DNA from: a virus
Reading direction: 5' to 3' (one strand)
IMG/VR virus record: IMGVR_UViG_3300006920_000191
Coordinates: 1-27,219 of that record
DNA: 27,219 bases
Shown here piece after piece: positions 9,002 through 14,583 of this stretch (position 1 is its first letter; the number at the start of each line of letters is the position of its first letter). Under the pieces are notes generated by a model that was given only the letters and a program-made list of their open reading frames with translations, ran no database searches and had not been told where the DNA came from. The translations under genes were made by a program, and so were the position numbers.

Positions 9002-11344
9002 CTATATATCAAACATCTGATCATTACTTGATTGTGACATTGCCTTTTGCCAGTTATCATCTAAAAAAGGATCATCATGAAAGAATGTGGTAGCATTCTC
9101 AGTCCTTGATTCTTCGTATTTATCAGTTCTCTTAACTCTATCCTCTCTTAATATCATCACCATGTCCATTGCGGACACCCTATCTGTATTTATATCAGGA
9201 TTCCATGCAATACACTCCTTTATGTATCCGATGCTTCTAATACGTCTTAAATTAGGTATTTTTACAGATTTAGTTTCTCCAGTACTTTCATCATAAGTTT
9301 CTTCTTCATATGGAGACAACTGCCATTGTCTTTGTAGTGTCTTTCCTAATTTAATAACCTCTGCTGTAGTTCTAGTACCTTTTGACCTATTACCAAACAA
9401 ATTAGCTTTAACTATCTCCATGTCTCTTAAAATATCTGGACTATCAGCTAATAGATGTAGTGAATTGTGGTTGGAAAAGTAGGAAAATAAACCCTTCAGA
9501 TTGTTTTCGTAATTGGCTTCTGCGTTATAAAATGAAGTCAATCTTAAACATGTCTCGTAAAATTCATCAGCTAACTGTGGCCTTCCGGTGTATTCAGCTA
9601 CAATTTTATCAGTCCATAAGTCAAATACAATTATTGACGCTAAAGATCCTCCAATAGTATAGTCATTATCAATTGGATCAATTCCACAAATGTATCTATT
9701 GCGAAATACCATTCCGTCTCTATCTTTATTAGGCATTTCAAATATCTCTATAGCTCCACTAGAATCTCTACCTCCTCTTACTTTAAAAGGGAACTCTCTA
9801 ATAGGCTCTATGTCAGAGGTGTTTTTCCATTTAGTAAAACCATCTTCACCATAAGATAATGTCCCCACGTAGTGAGAGTCAGTGAATCTCTGTAGTTCTG
9901 GCATAATATCTTCAAGATAATCTCTTAAATCTGCCACAGGGAATGCTGTACCTTGTGTGCGCATTATAGCTTCTTGAGGAGTTATAGGTTCCTCAGCTTT
10001 AGTTTGCACTATTGTATTTGGATCTGATGATCCTAATTTAACCTTAGTTCTTTTCTTATTTATTTCGATAAGTGCTCCAATAACATCCGAGTTGCCGTTC
10101 TTATCCATCTTACCTCTATAATTCAAGTAAGTTCCAAAGAAGAATGCACACCTACCTTTACCATTTGTATTCTTATCAAACACGTTTGGCATAGAAAGAA
10201 TATTATAACCTGAAGAGTTGTAGAATATTTCTTCCAATCCTTCAAAGGCCCCACCCTCAACACCACCTGTTCCACCTGCCATCATGAATCCAAATGCATA
10301 TTCTGATTCTTCTACTGAAGGTCTAGCAATCTGCCAAGCTGTCAAGAAGTCAGAGAATTTCCCTGCTTCCTCCCATAACACTAATGCTCCCCTTTTTCCC
10401 CTTGCTTTCTGTGGATCATTCTTAAGGGTAACCCCCATCACCTCATTTAGTATTCCGGCCTCAACACCACGTTGATTGTCCTTATAACCCATTCTCCAAT
10501 GCATATCATTCAAGGAATCCTTCAATGATCTAACTCTTGGCCATGGTGTATGTGTTGCGCACCAGTCAATTACATTTACAAACTTATTCAGGATACCGTC
10601 CTTAGTAAGGTATTCCTTTTCATTTGCTATAGCGAATGACTTAACTTTTTCTTTTGCTTTAGTGGTGTCTCCAAGTATGAAGTTCTTGGCCATCATATTA
10701 GATGCTTTTACTGAGTAACCACAACCTCTTCTTTTAAGATTAGCCCCATGCATACCTACAGCTCTACATTGTTCTACATAATGAAAGAACCAATAATCAG
10801 CATCATAAACATAAGCAAATCCTTCAAGTCTGTCAGCCTGCTTGGTTCCTGTGATAATTTCAGCTCTAAGTAATGGTGCGTAATTTAGTTGATAGTAGTA
10901 ATTACCCGGTATCCACTCTCCATCAGCCTGCCTAACGTATCCTTCTCTACATCTTCTAGCTTCTTCAGCCCAGTGTTTATAGTAAGCGGAATTAGGATTT
11001 TTGTTTGGAAATATTTTTGTATAACACCCGTGCTTTTCAAAATGTATAGCAGCAGGCCTGAAGTAATCCATATCCTCAAGTATATGAGGCTCCGTTAAGC
11101 TTACGGCAATTCTACCGTTTGGATCTAATTTTCTTAAATGTAAGTCTGGATCTGAAGAAGCTAATGGTAGTAGTGGGTTTTCCCACCTTTCTAAGTCAGC
11201 AACTTTCTTTCTTTTAGGATCAGCTAAGTTCTGTATAAATCTAATTGAATCTATACTATCTAACAAATCTGCCTTCTCCTCTCTTCTCATGCCTTCTAGC
11301 ATGTCTTCCGTAAGTACCGTCTGTAGGTTGTTAAATCTTCTCAT
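9002..11344 (-). CDS. terL: Terminase large subunit
   Basis: This is the DNA-packaging motor ATPase/nuclease. The ATPase has an atypical Walker A region (LKRRGCGYSVKAS, about 203-215) preceded by YWFFHYVEQCRAVGMHGAN, a Walker B-like ALVLWEEAG (320-328) and a coupling motif MMAGGTGG (354-361). The RNase H-like nuclease shows D556 in ICGIDP, E613 in YENN and D727 in SAMD, the expected acidic triad. At 780 residues it is longer than most TerL proteins because of an N-terminal extension of about 180 residues, as in crAss-like phages. The start overlaps the upstream stop (TAATG). It acts at the portal vertex, cutting and translocating concatemeric DNA. Confidence 0.95.
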   Translation of the reverse strand: MRRFNNLQTVLTEDMLEGMRREEKADLLDSIDSIRFIQNLADPKRKKVADLERWENPLLPLASSDPDLHLRKLDPNGRIAVSLTEPHILEDMDYFRPAAIHFEKHGCYTKIFPNKNPNSAYYKHWAEEARRCREGYVRQADGEWIPGNYYYQLNYAPLLRAEIITGTKQADRLEGFAYVYDADYWFFHYVEQCRAVGMHGANLKRRGCGYSVKASNMMAKNFILGDTTKAKEKVKSFAIANEKEYLTKDGILNKFVNVIDWCATHTPWPRVRSLKDSLNDMHWRMGYKDNQRGVEAGILNEVMGVTLKNDPQKARGKRGALVLWEEAGKFSDFLTAWQIARPSVEESEYAFGFMMAGGTGGVEGGAFEGLEEIFYNSSGYNILSMPNVFDKNTNGKGRCAFFFGTYLNYRGKMDKNGNSDVIGALIEINKKRTKVKLGSSDPNTIVQTKAEEPITPQEAIMRTQGTAFPVADLRDYLEDIMPELQRFTDSHYVGTLSYGEDGFTKWKNTSDIEPIREFPFKVRGGRDSSGAIEIFEMPNKDRDGMVFRNRYICGIDPIDNDYTIGGSLASIIVFDLWTDKIVAEYTGRPQLADEFYETCLRLTSFYNAEANYENNLKGLFSYFSNHNSLHLLADSPDILRDMEIVKANLFGNRSKGTRTTAEVIKLGKTLQRQWQLSPYEEETYDESTGETKSVKIPNLRRIRSIGYIKECIAWNPDINTDRVSAMDMVMILREDRVKRTDKYEESRTENATTFFHDDPFLDDNWQKAMSQSSNDQMFDI

Positions 11345-11898
11345 TACATACCTGTGGTCTCAAACATTGCCATTTCCTTATTTCCTGACTGAGCTTTTAA
11401 AGCTTTCTCTTTGATAACTTCTTTCTCAATTTCATTCAAAGCTTTTACTAGACTCGGTATCTTCTGAACTGAAGCTGTTATTTTAGATATATCATGTATT
11501 GGTTTTCCTGACCTCATGTCTCTTTCTTCCATATCTATATTATCAAGGAATTTAGATATTTTTTGAACAACAAGCCTTGTGCTTTTAAGTAGTTTTGTGC
11601 TTGTGGTTACTGAAAGCTCTTCATAAAAATGCCTAGCTCTAACCAATTCTTTAGTGTTTCCTTTAAAGTTCTTTGGTAGATCTAGGAACTGTTTAACTTG
11701 ATCCATCCTTTCTTCTTCATCAAGTATATACATAAAGTCACTTCTTTCATCAGACATGTAGTATATGAATCCAAGAGTTTGTGTTGCTACAATTTTGTCT
11801 TCACTTTCGTCTGCATCCCATATATTTTTAAATGGGGTAATTAATAACGCTTGAGGACTGAACACCACAATGTTATTTTCAATTTCAAATAAATTCAT
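11344..11898 (-). CDS. Conserved protein before TerL; small-terminase candidate by position
   Basis: The 184-residue protein is mostly helical after residue 50 (DEEERMDQVKQFLDLPKNF, then a Lys/Glu-rich helix near the C-terminus). No DNA-binding motif is recognised. Its stop overlaps the TerL start by one base, and it is the first protein gene downstream of the tRNA array, 75 nt after tRNA-Cys, with no terminator between. The small terminase often sits here in tailed phages, but nothing in the sequence proves that role. The call rests on position alone. Confidence 0.5.
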   Translation of the reverse strand: MNLFEIENNIVVFSPQALLITPFKNIWDADESEDKIVATQTLGFIYYMSDERSDFMYILDEEERMDQVKQFLDLPKNFKGNTKELVRARHFYEELSVTTSTKLLKSTRLVVQKISKFLDNIDMEERDMRSGKPIHDISKITASVQKIPSLVKALNEIEKEVIKEKALKAQSGNKEMAMFETTGM

Positions 11899-11972
11899 CT
11901 CTCCGTTTTTAATAAGTTACACTAATGTTCCCTCTTTTTTAACTTGGAAACTATTCGGTGTTAATCTTCCTG

Positions 11973-12045
11973 AGACAAGAGTGAGATTCGAACTCACAAA
12001 CATTAGTTTTGCAAACTAAGACTTTAACCGTTCAGACATCTTGTC
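11973..12045 (-). tRNA. tRNA-Cys (GCA)
   Basis: Full cloverleaf on the minus strand: acceptor TCTTGTC/GACAAGA, anticodon loop TTGCAAA and T-loop TTCGAAT. The discriminator is U73, the cysteine identity base. The base after it is C, then A; CCA is not encoded. Last tRNA of the array. Confidence 0.93.
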
Positions 12046-12052
12046 ATTGTTG

Positions 12053-12124
12053 TGGCTTGAGTAAGATTTGAACTTACGTCCAACTGCGCTTCAAGCAGTC
12101 ACTCTACCCCTGAGTTACCAAGCC
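12053..12124 (-). tRNA. tRNA-Phe (GAA)
   Basis: Acceptor GGCTTGG pairs with TCAAGCC (one G-U), anticodon loop TTGAAGC, T-loop TTCAAAT, discriminator A followed by CA. Confidence 0.92.
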
Positions 12125-12130
12125 ATATTG

Positions 12131-12203
12131 TACTTCGAGATGGATTCGAACCATCGACTTCTTCCGTGTAAAGGAAGCACTCTTCTCGCTGAGTTACCGA
12201 AGC
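12131..12203 (-). tRNA. tRNA-Val (UAC)
   Basis: Acceptor GCTTCGG pairs with TCGAAGT (G-U at both ends). The anticodon stem CTTCC/GGAAG encloses loop TTTACAC. T-loop TTCGAAT. Discriminator A followed by CA. Confidence 0.92.
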
Positions 12204-12213
12204 ATTTTTATTG

Positions 12214-12286
12214 AGCTTCAAGTAGGGCTCGAACCTACGACCTATTCCTTACAAAGGAATTACTCTGCCAACTGAGTTATTGAAGC
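12214..12286 (-). tRNA. tRNA-Thr (UGU)
   Basis: Perfect acceptor GCTTCAA/TTGAAGC and anticodon stem ATTCC/GGAAT around loop TTTGTAA. The discriminator is U followed by CA. The acceptor is nearly the same as those of tRNA-Val and tRNA-Leu(UAG), hinting at shared ancestry. Confidence 0.92.
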
Positions 12287-12291
12287 ATTAG

Positions 12292-12363
12292 TAGATCTAA
12301 TAGGTCTCGAACCCATATCTCAAGGTCCGTAACCAAGCGTTCTATCCATTGAACTATAGATCT
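12292..12363 (-). tRNA. tRNA-Arg (ACG), imperfect anticodon stem
   Basis: The acceptor AGATCTA/TAGATCT is perfect and the D-arm is normal (GTTC...GAAC). The anticodon stem CTTGG/CCTTG has two U-U mismatches in the middle. Loop TTACGGA gives ACG, which would need A-to-I editing by the host to read all CGN codons except CGG. T-loop TTCGAGA. Discriminator A followed by CT. Confidence 0.82.
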
Positions 12364-12368
12364 ATTTG

Positions 12369-12440
12369 TATTGCGTGGGAGAATCGAACTCCCATTTATA
12401 GGATGAAAACCTATTATCCTAGCCGTTAGATGAACGCAAC
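12369..12440 (-). tRNA. tRNA-Glu (UUC)
   Basis: Acceptor GTTGCGT/ACGCAAT (G-U first pair), anticodon stem ATAGG/CCTAT with loop TTTTCAT, T-stem GGGAG/CTCCC, discriminator A followed by CA. Confidence 0.92.
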
Positions 12441-12446
12441 ATCTAG

Positions 12447-12520
12447 TAGACAATGATAGATTCGAACTATCCACCTCCTAGTTATCAGCCAGGTGCTCTA
12501 ACCGAATGAGCTAATTGTCT
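12447..12520 (-). tRNA. tRNA-Ile (GAU)
   Basis: Perfect acceptor AGACAAT/ATTGTCT, anticodon loop CTGATAA, T-stem GATAG/CTATC, T-loop TTCGAAT, discriminator A followed by CT. Confidence 0.93.
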
Positions 12521-12525
12521 ATTTG

Positions 12526-12598
12526 CAGTCCACAAGGGAGTTGAACCCTCAATCTTCCCCGTGACAGGGGGACGTGTTACCTACAACACCTCTGGACT
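12526..12598 (-). tRNA. tRNA-Asp (GUC)
   Basis: Anticodon stem TCCCC/GGGGA with loop CTGTCAC. The discriminator is G73, the aspartate identity base, followed by CA. Acceptor AGTCCAG/GTGGACT has a G-G mismatch at the seventh pair. Confidence 0.9.
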
Positions 12599-12604
12599 AT
12601 TTTG

Positions 12605-12694
12605 TGGGAATGGAAGGGTTCGAACCTTCAGTGGGATCTTTCGATACCTACAGAGTTACAGTCTGCTCGCTTCAGCCAGTTTGCATACACGCCC
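12605..12694 (-). tRNA. tRNA-Tyr (GUA), long variable arm
   Basis: A class II tRNA: anticodon loop CTGTAAC, a variable arm with a GAAA tetraloop (TCGAAAGATCCC core) and T-arm GAAGG/CCTTC. Acceptor GGGCGTG/CATTCCC has one mismatch. Discriminator A followed by CA. The same 12-base variable-arm core recurs in the CAU tRNA at 13807-13890. Confidence 0.9.
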
Positions 12695-12705
12695 AATTAT
12701 TATTG

Positions 12706-12787
12706 CAGAAAGAAGAGGCCCTGATCCCCAATGTATTACCATCCAATCCTTTAGCAAAGGATGCTCACCCAAGTGAGTTTACTTTCT
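12706..12787 (-). tRNA. tRNA-Ser (GCU) with non-canonical T-loop
   Basis: The anticodon arm ATCCT-TTGCTAA-AGGAT is perfect. A class II variable arm (ATG...CAT) is present. Discriminator G followed by CA, as for other serine tRNAs. The T-loop reads ATCAGGG instead of TTCRANN and the T-stem has one mismatch, so tertiary folding may be weakened. Confidence 0.7.
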
Positions 12788-12794
12788 ATTTTTG

Positions 12795-12874
12795 TACAGA
12801 TCTAGAGATTCGAACTCCAATTTACAACTCCAATTACGCTTACCAATTTAGAAAAATGGCACGGTTACATCTGC
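12795..12874 (-). tRNA. Degenerate tRNA-like gene (anticodon unclear, UCU possible)
   Basis: The T-arm (TGGAG-TTCGAAT-CTCTA), the acceptor ends (GCAGATG/GATCTGT, one mismatch) and discriminator A followed by CA are tRNA-like. The interior does not fold normally. The best anticodon arm, CCATT-TTTCTAA-ATTGG (UCU, Arg), leaves almost no D-arm and a 23-nt variable region in which AATTGGAGTT is duplicated (once overlapping the T-stem). It is probably a decayed or rearranged gene. Confidence 0.45.
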
Positions 12875-12880
12875 ATTTTG

Positions 12881-12953
12881 TGGATCTGATGAGACTCGAA
12901 CTCATATACTTCTCCTTGCAAAGGAGGTGCTGCGCCAGTTCAGCTACAAACCC
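12881..12953 (-). tRNA. tRNA-Ala (UGC)
   Basis: Acceptor GGGTTTG/CAGATCC carries the G3-U70 wobble, the defining alanine identity element. Anticodon loop TTTGCAA. T-stem ATGAG/CTCAT. Discriminator A followed by CA. The outer anticodon-stem pair is mismatched. Confidence 0.92.
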
Positions 12954-12957
12954 ATTG

Positions 12958-13030
12958 CTCTCTTGAAAAGACTCGAACTTTCAACCTAGTGATTAACAGT
13001 CACTTGCTCTGCCAATTGAGCTACAAGAGA
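12958..13030 (-). tRNA. tRNA-Asn (GUU)
   Basis: Perfect acceptor TCTCTTG/CAAGAGA and anticodon stem AGTGA/TCACT around loop CTGTTAA. Discriminator G73 as expected for Asn, followed by CA. Confidence 0.93.
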
Positions 13031-13038
13031 ATTTATTG

Positions 13039-13111
13039 TGTCCTTTGAGAGATTTGAACTCCCGACCAATTCGTTATGAGCGAACCACTCTACCAACTGA
13101 GTTAAAAGGAC
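13039..13111 (-). tRNA. tRNA-Met (CAU), elongator-like
   Basis: Perfect acceptor GTCCTTT/AAAGGAC with a G1-C72 pair, so it is not a typical bacterial initiator. Anticodon loop CTCATAA, normal D-arm (ACTC...GAGT) and 5-nt variable loop. Discriminator A followed by CA. A lysidine-modified tRNA-Ile2 cannot be excluded from sequence alone. Confidence 0.88.
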
Positions 13112-13116
13112 TATTG

Positions 13117-13199
13117 CGGAAGAAGAGAGACTCGAACTCCCAAAGCTTTAACACCCGACTGCTTTCAAAACAGCTTGACAACCAATTGTCCATTCTTCC
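13117..13199 (-). tRNA. tRNA-Ser (UGA)
   Basis: Class II tRNA with a long variable arm, perfect acceptor GGAAGAA/TTCTTCC, anticodon loop TTTGAAA and discriminator G followed by CA. Confidence 0.92.
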
Positions 13200-13203
13200 A
13201 TTG

Positions 13204-13277
13204 TACTTCAGGCAGGACTCGAACCTGCAAATTCTAGATCCTAAATCTAGCGCCTATGCCAATTCGGCTACTGAAGC
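13204..13277 (-). tRNA. tRNA-Leu (UAG) lacking the long variable arm
   Basis: The anticodon arm CTAGA-TTTAGGA-TCTAG is perfect and the D-arm (GCC...GGC, GAATTGGCA loop) looks leucine-like. The variable region is only 5 nt (AATTT), although bacterial tRNA-Leu is class II with a long arm. Acceptor GCTTCAG/CTGAAGT, discriminator A followed by CA. UAG here reads CUA/CUG; it is not an amber suppressor (that would be CUA). Confidence 0.88.
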
Positions 13278-13288
13278 AGTTATTTTTG

Positions 13289-13360
13289 TTCCCCCGGTAG
13301 GTACCGATCCTACGATCCTTCCGTTAAAAGCGGAATGCTTTGCCATTAAGCTACGAGGGA
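13289..13360 (-). tRNA. tRNA-Lys (UUU) with unusual T-loop
   Basis: Anticodon arm TTCCG-CTTTTAA-CGGAA is perfect. Acceptor TCCCTCG pairs with CGGGGGA. The T-stem GTAGG/CCTAC is intact but the loop is ATCGGTA rather than TTCGANN. Discriminator A followed by CA. Confidence 0.87.
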
Positions 13361-13437
13361 ATATCCCTCAACTTAATGAAGGTGTATTAATCTCGTTTAT
13401 GTTTACTTAATACTAACATTCTTTTAATTACTACTTG

Positions 13438-13511
13438 GGTGTTATGTGAGACTCGAACTCACAACAGCGGTACCACAAACCACCATATTAACCAGTTATA
13501 CTAATAACACC
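13438..13511 (-). tRNA. tRNA-His (GUG)
   Basis: Perfect acceptor GTGTTAT/ATAACAC, anticodon arm GTGGT-TTGTGGT-ACCGC, discriminator C73 and an encoded G at -1. G-1 and C73 are the histidine identity pair. CA follows the discriminator. Confidence 0.92.
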
Positions 13512-13518
13512 ATATTTG

Positions 13519-13604
13519 TACCCATGACTGGAATCGAACCAGTACGCTCATTACTGAACCACAGAGTTTAAGTCTGCGATGTCTACCAATTCCATCACAA
13601 AGGC
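13519..13604 (-). tRNA. tRNA-Leu (UAA)
   Basis: Class II tRNA with anticodon arm GCAGA-CTTAAAC-TCTGT, a long variable arm, a D-loop with AATTGGTAGA and discriminator A followed by CA. Acceptor GCCTTTG/CATGGGT has one mismatch. Confidence 0.91.
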
Positions 13605-13609
13605 AAATG

Positions 13610-13677
13610 CGCATCTACAAAGAGTCGAACTCTGTTCTAAGGGTTTGGAATCCTCTTGCCTCCACAGGCTTAAATGC
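13610..13677 (-). tRNA. tRNA-Trp (CCA) with minimal D-arm
   Basis: Only about 68 nt long. The acceptor GCATTTA/TAGATGC pairs fully. The D-arm is the compact hairpin GCCT-GTGG-AGGC with a 4-nt loop, and a single base replaces the usual U8-A9. Anticodon loop TTCCAAA with an A-C mismatch closing the stem. Discriminator G73 as expected for Trp, followed by CA. Confidence 0.8.
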
Positions 13678-13708
13678 ATTAGTGTTTACAGACACTCTCT
13701 GTTTTGGT

Positions 13709-13778
13709 TGCAGTAATAAGGACTTACACCTTATGACATCCATCTTCGACAACGGCGACCCATCCTGGTCCATACTGC
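13709..13778 (-). pseudogene. tRNA-like remnant
   Basis: It has an acceptor-like GCAGTAT/TTACTGC, a D-arm GACC-AGGATG-GGTC and a T-arm-like TAAGG-TGTAAGT-CCTTA. The T-loop lacks TTC and the anticodon stem (CCGTT/GATGG) encloses only six bases. Unlike every intact tRNA in the array, the discriminator is not followed by C. No amino acid can be assigned; it reads best as a decayed tRNA gene. Confidence 0.45.
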
Positions 13779-13806
13779 TGGAAAATTTATATCCTCCATT
13801 AGATAG

Positions 13807-13890
13807 TAGCGGGAGTGGGACTCGAACCCACGGGATCTTTCGACATAAGGTTATGAGCCTCACAAGCTACCAACTACTGACTACCCCGCT
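13807..13890 (-). tRNA. CAU tRNA (Met/fMet/Ile2) with a class II variable arm
   Basis: Acceptor AGCGGGG/TCCCGCT begins with a weak A1-U72 pair. The anticodon arm TGAGG-CTCATAA-CCTTA gives CAU. The variable region is 14 nt and contains TCGAAAGATCCC, identical to the variable arm of tRNA-Tyr at 12605-12694. A weak 1-72 pair would suit an initiator, but the anticodon stem lacks the three G-C pairs of initiators. Discriminator A followed by CT. Aminoacylation is uncertain: Met, fMet or lysidine-Ile. Confidence 0.8.
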
Positions 13891-13898
13891 ATAATTTG

Positions 13899-13972
13899 AG
13901 CAGATAATGGGTATCGAACCCATTCTATTCTAGCTTGGAAGGCTAGCGCACCACCACTTATGCGTTATCTGC
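13899..13972 (-). tRNA. tRNA-Gly (UCC)
   Basis: Perfect acceptor GCAGATA/TATCTGC and anticodon stem CTAGC/GCTAG around CTTCCAA. Discriminator U73, the usual glycine base, followed by CA. Confidence 0.93.
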
Positions 13973-13983
13973 TTATACTGTTG

Positions 13984-14056
13984 TTGGAATGTAAGGAATC
14001 GAACCTCAATTCTCTGCGCCAAAAGCAGATGTAATAACACATTATACCACATTCCA
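13984..14056 (-). tRNA. tRNA-Gln (UUG)
   Basis: Perfect acceptor TGGAATG/CATTCCA, anticodon arm TCTGC-TTTTGGC-GCAGA, T-loop TTCGATT, discriminator A followed by CA. Confidence 0.92.
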
Positions 14057-14127
14057 TTATTTTATAGTGATAAAGAGTTCATGATCTCTTTTTTAAACAG
14101 TCTCGCTGATAACTATAACACTTATTG

Positions 14128-14203
14128 TCTAGATGGTAGGAATCGAACCTACGATGCTCTTGTTCCCAAAACAAGTGAGTTCAGCCTCTGCTCTTGCATC
14201 TAG
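14128..14203 (-). tRNA. tRNA-Pro (UGG), first of the array
   Basis: Perfect acceptor CTAGATG/CATCTAG, anticodon arm CTTGT-TTTGGGA-ACAAG, T-arm GTAGG-TTCGATT-CCTAC, discriminator A followed by CA. It starts 17 nt after the -7 box of the array promoter. Confidence 0.92.
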
Positions 14204-14219
14204 ATTTTTTAGTAATTGA

Positions 14220-14251
14220 CAAACATACAAAAAAATAGCTCTACTGTCAAG
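14220..14251 (-). promoter_or_regulatory. Promoter of the tRNA array, overlapping a terminator
   Basis: On the minus strand CTTG (14251-14248), 20 nt and TATGTTTG (14227-14220) match the Bacteroidota sigma-factor consensus TTG-N19/20-TAnnTTTG. The -33 box sits in the loop and first stem base of the upstream terminator hairpin. Transcription would begin just before tRNA-Pro. Confidence 0.7.
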
Positions 14252-14260
14252 TAGAGCTAT
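14229..14260 (-). terminator. Strong terminator of the chaperonin operon
   Basis: An 11-bp perfect stem (ATAGCTCTACT/AGTAGAGCTAT, loop TGAC on the minus strand) is followed by a run of seven T. It ends the operon whose last gene stops at 14289. Confidence 0.9.
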
Positions 14261-14288
14261 CATTAACTTTGTATGATACTTTGTTCTA

Positions 14289-14579
14289 CTAACTACCTTC
14301 TTTTGATCTACTTAAGTCTCCTGATATTGTTATTTCTGGAGCTGTATTTGATATATTTACATCTACTGTTGGCTTAACATCTTCAGAGATTACATCTATA
14401 TCTTTAACTTCAGAAACACTATCTACTGACGGCACAACATCTGTATATGATTGAGAAACAGACCCTTTAGCTTGATTTAGCTGCTTAATAGCTCCTCTTA
14501 TTTCAATTGTTTGTGGAGCTTCTGAGGCCAGTTCCAACGCCGTGTCAATTACTTTTAATAAATTTTCTTTTAAACTCAT
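14289..14579 (-). CDS. Small acidic protein, last gene of chaperonin operon
   Basis: 96 residues with a helical first half (MSLKENLLKVIDTALELASE) and a low-complexity, Val/Ser/Asp-rich second half. No family is recognised. It starts 4 nt after the stop of the GroES-like gene and is followed by the operon terminator, so it belongs to that transcript. A structural or scaffolding role is possible but not supported by any motif. Confidence 0.6.
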   Translation of the reverse strand: MSLKENLLKVIDTALELASEAPQTIEIRGAIKQLNQAKGSVSQSYTDVVPSVDSVSEVKDIDVISEDVKPTVDVNISNTAPEITISGDLSRSKEGS

Positions 14580-14583
14580 GATC

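Noticed and set aside
13204-13277. Amber suppressor tRNA
   Set aside because: The anticodon reads UAG, which pairs with CUA/CUG (Leu). A suppressor of UAG codons would need CUA.
12561-13410. Open frames on the plus strand across the tRNA array (for example 12574-12966 and 13036-13410)
   Set aside because: They run antisense through tRNA genes; their PLRDLNSRPIRYERTTLPTELK-like translations are the familiar artefact of reversed tRNA sequence.
13607-13894. Open frames on both strands at 13607-13894
   Set aside because: They cover tRNA-Trp, the tRNA remnant and the CAU tRNA, and resemble no protein.
14063-14117. tRNA-like hairpin between tRNA-Gln and tRNA-Pro (TATAGT/ACTATA closing a 55-nt segment)
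   Set aside because: Too short for a tRNA and without an anticodon arm; it may be a spacer hairpin.
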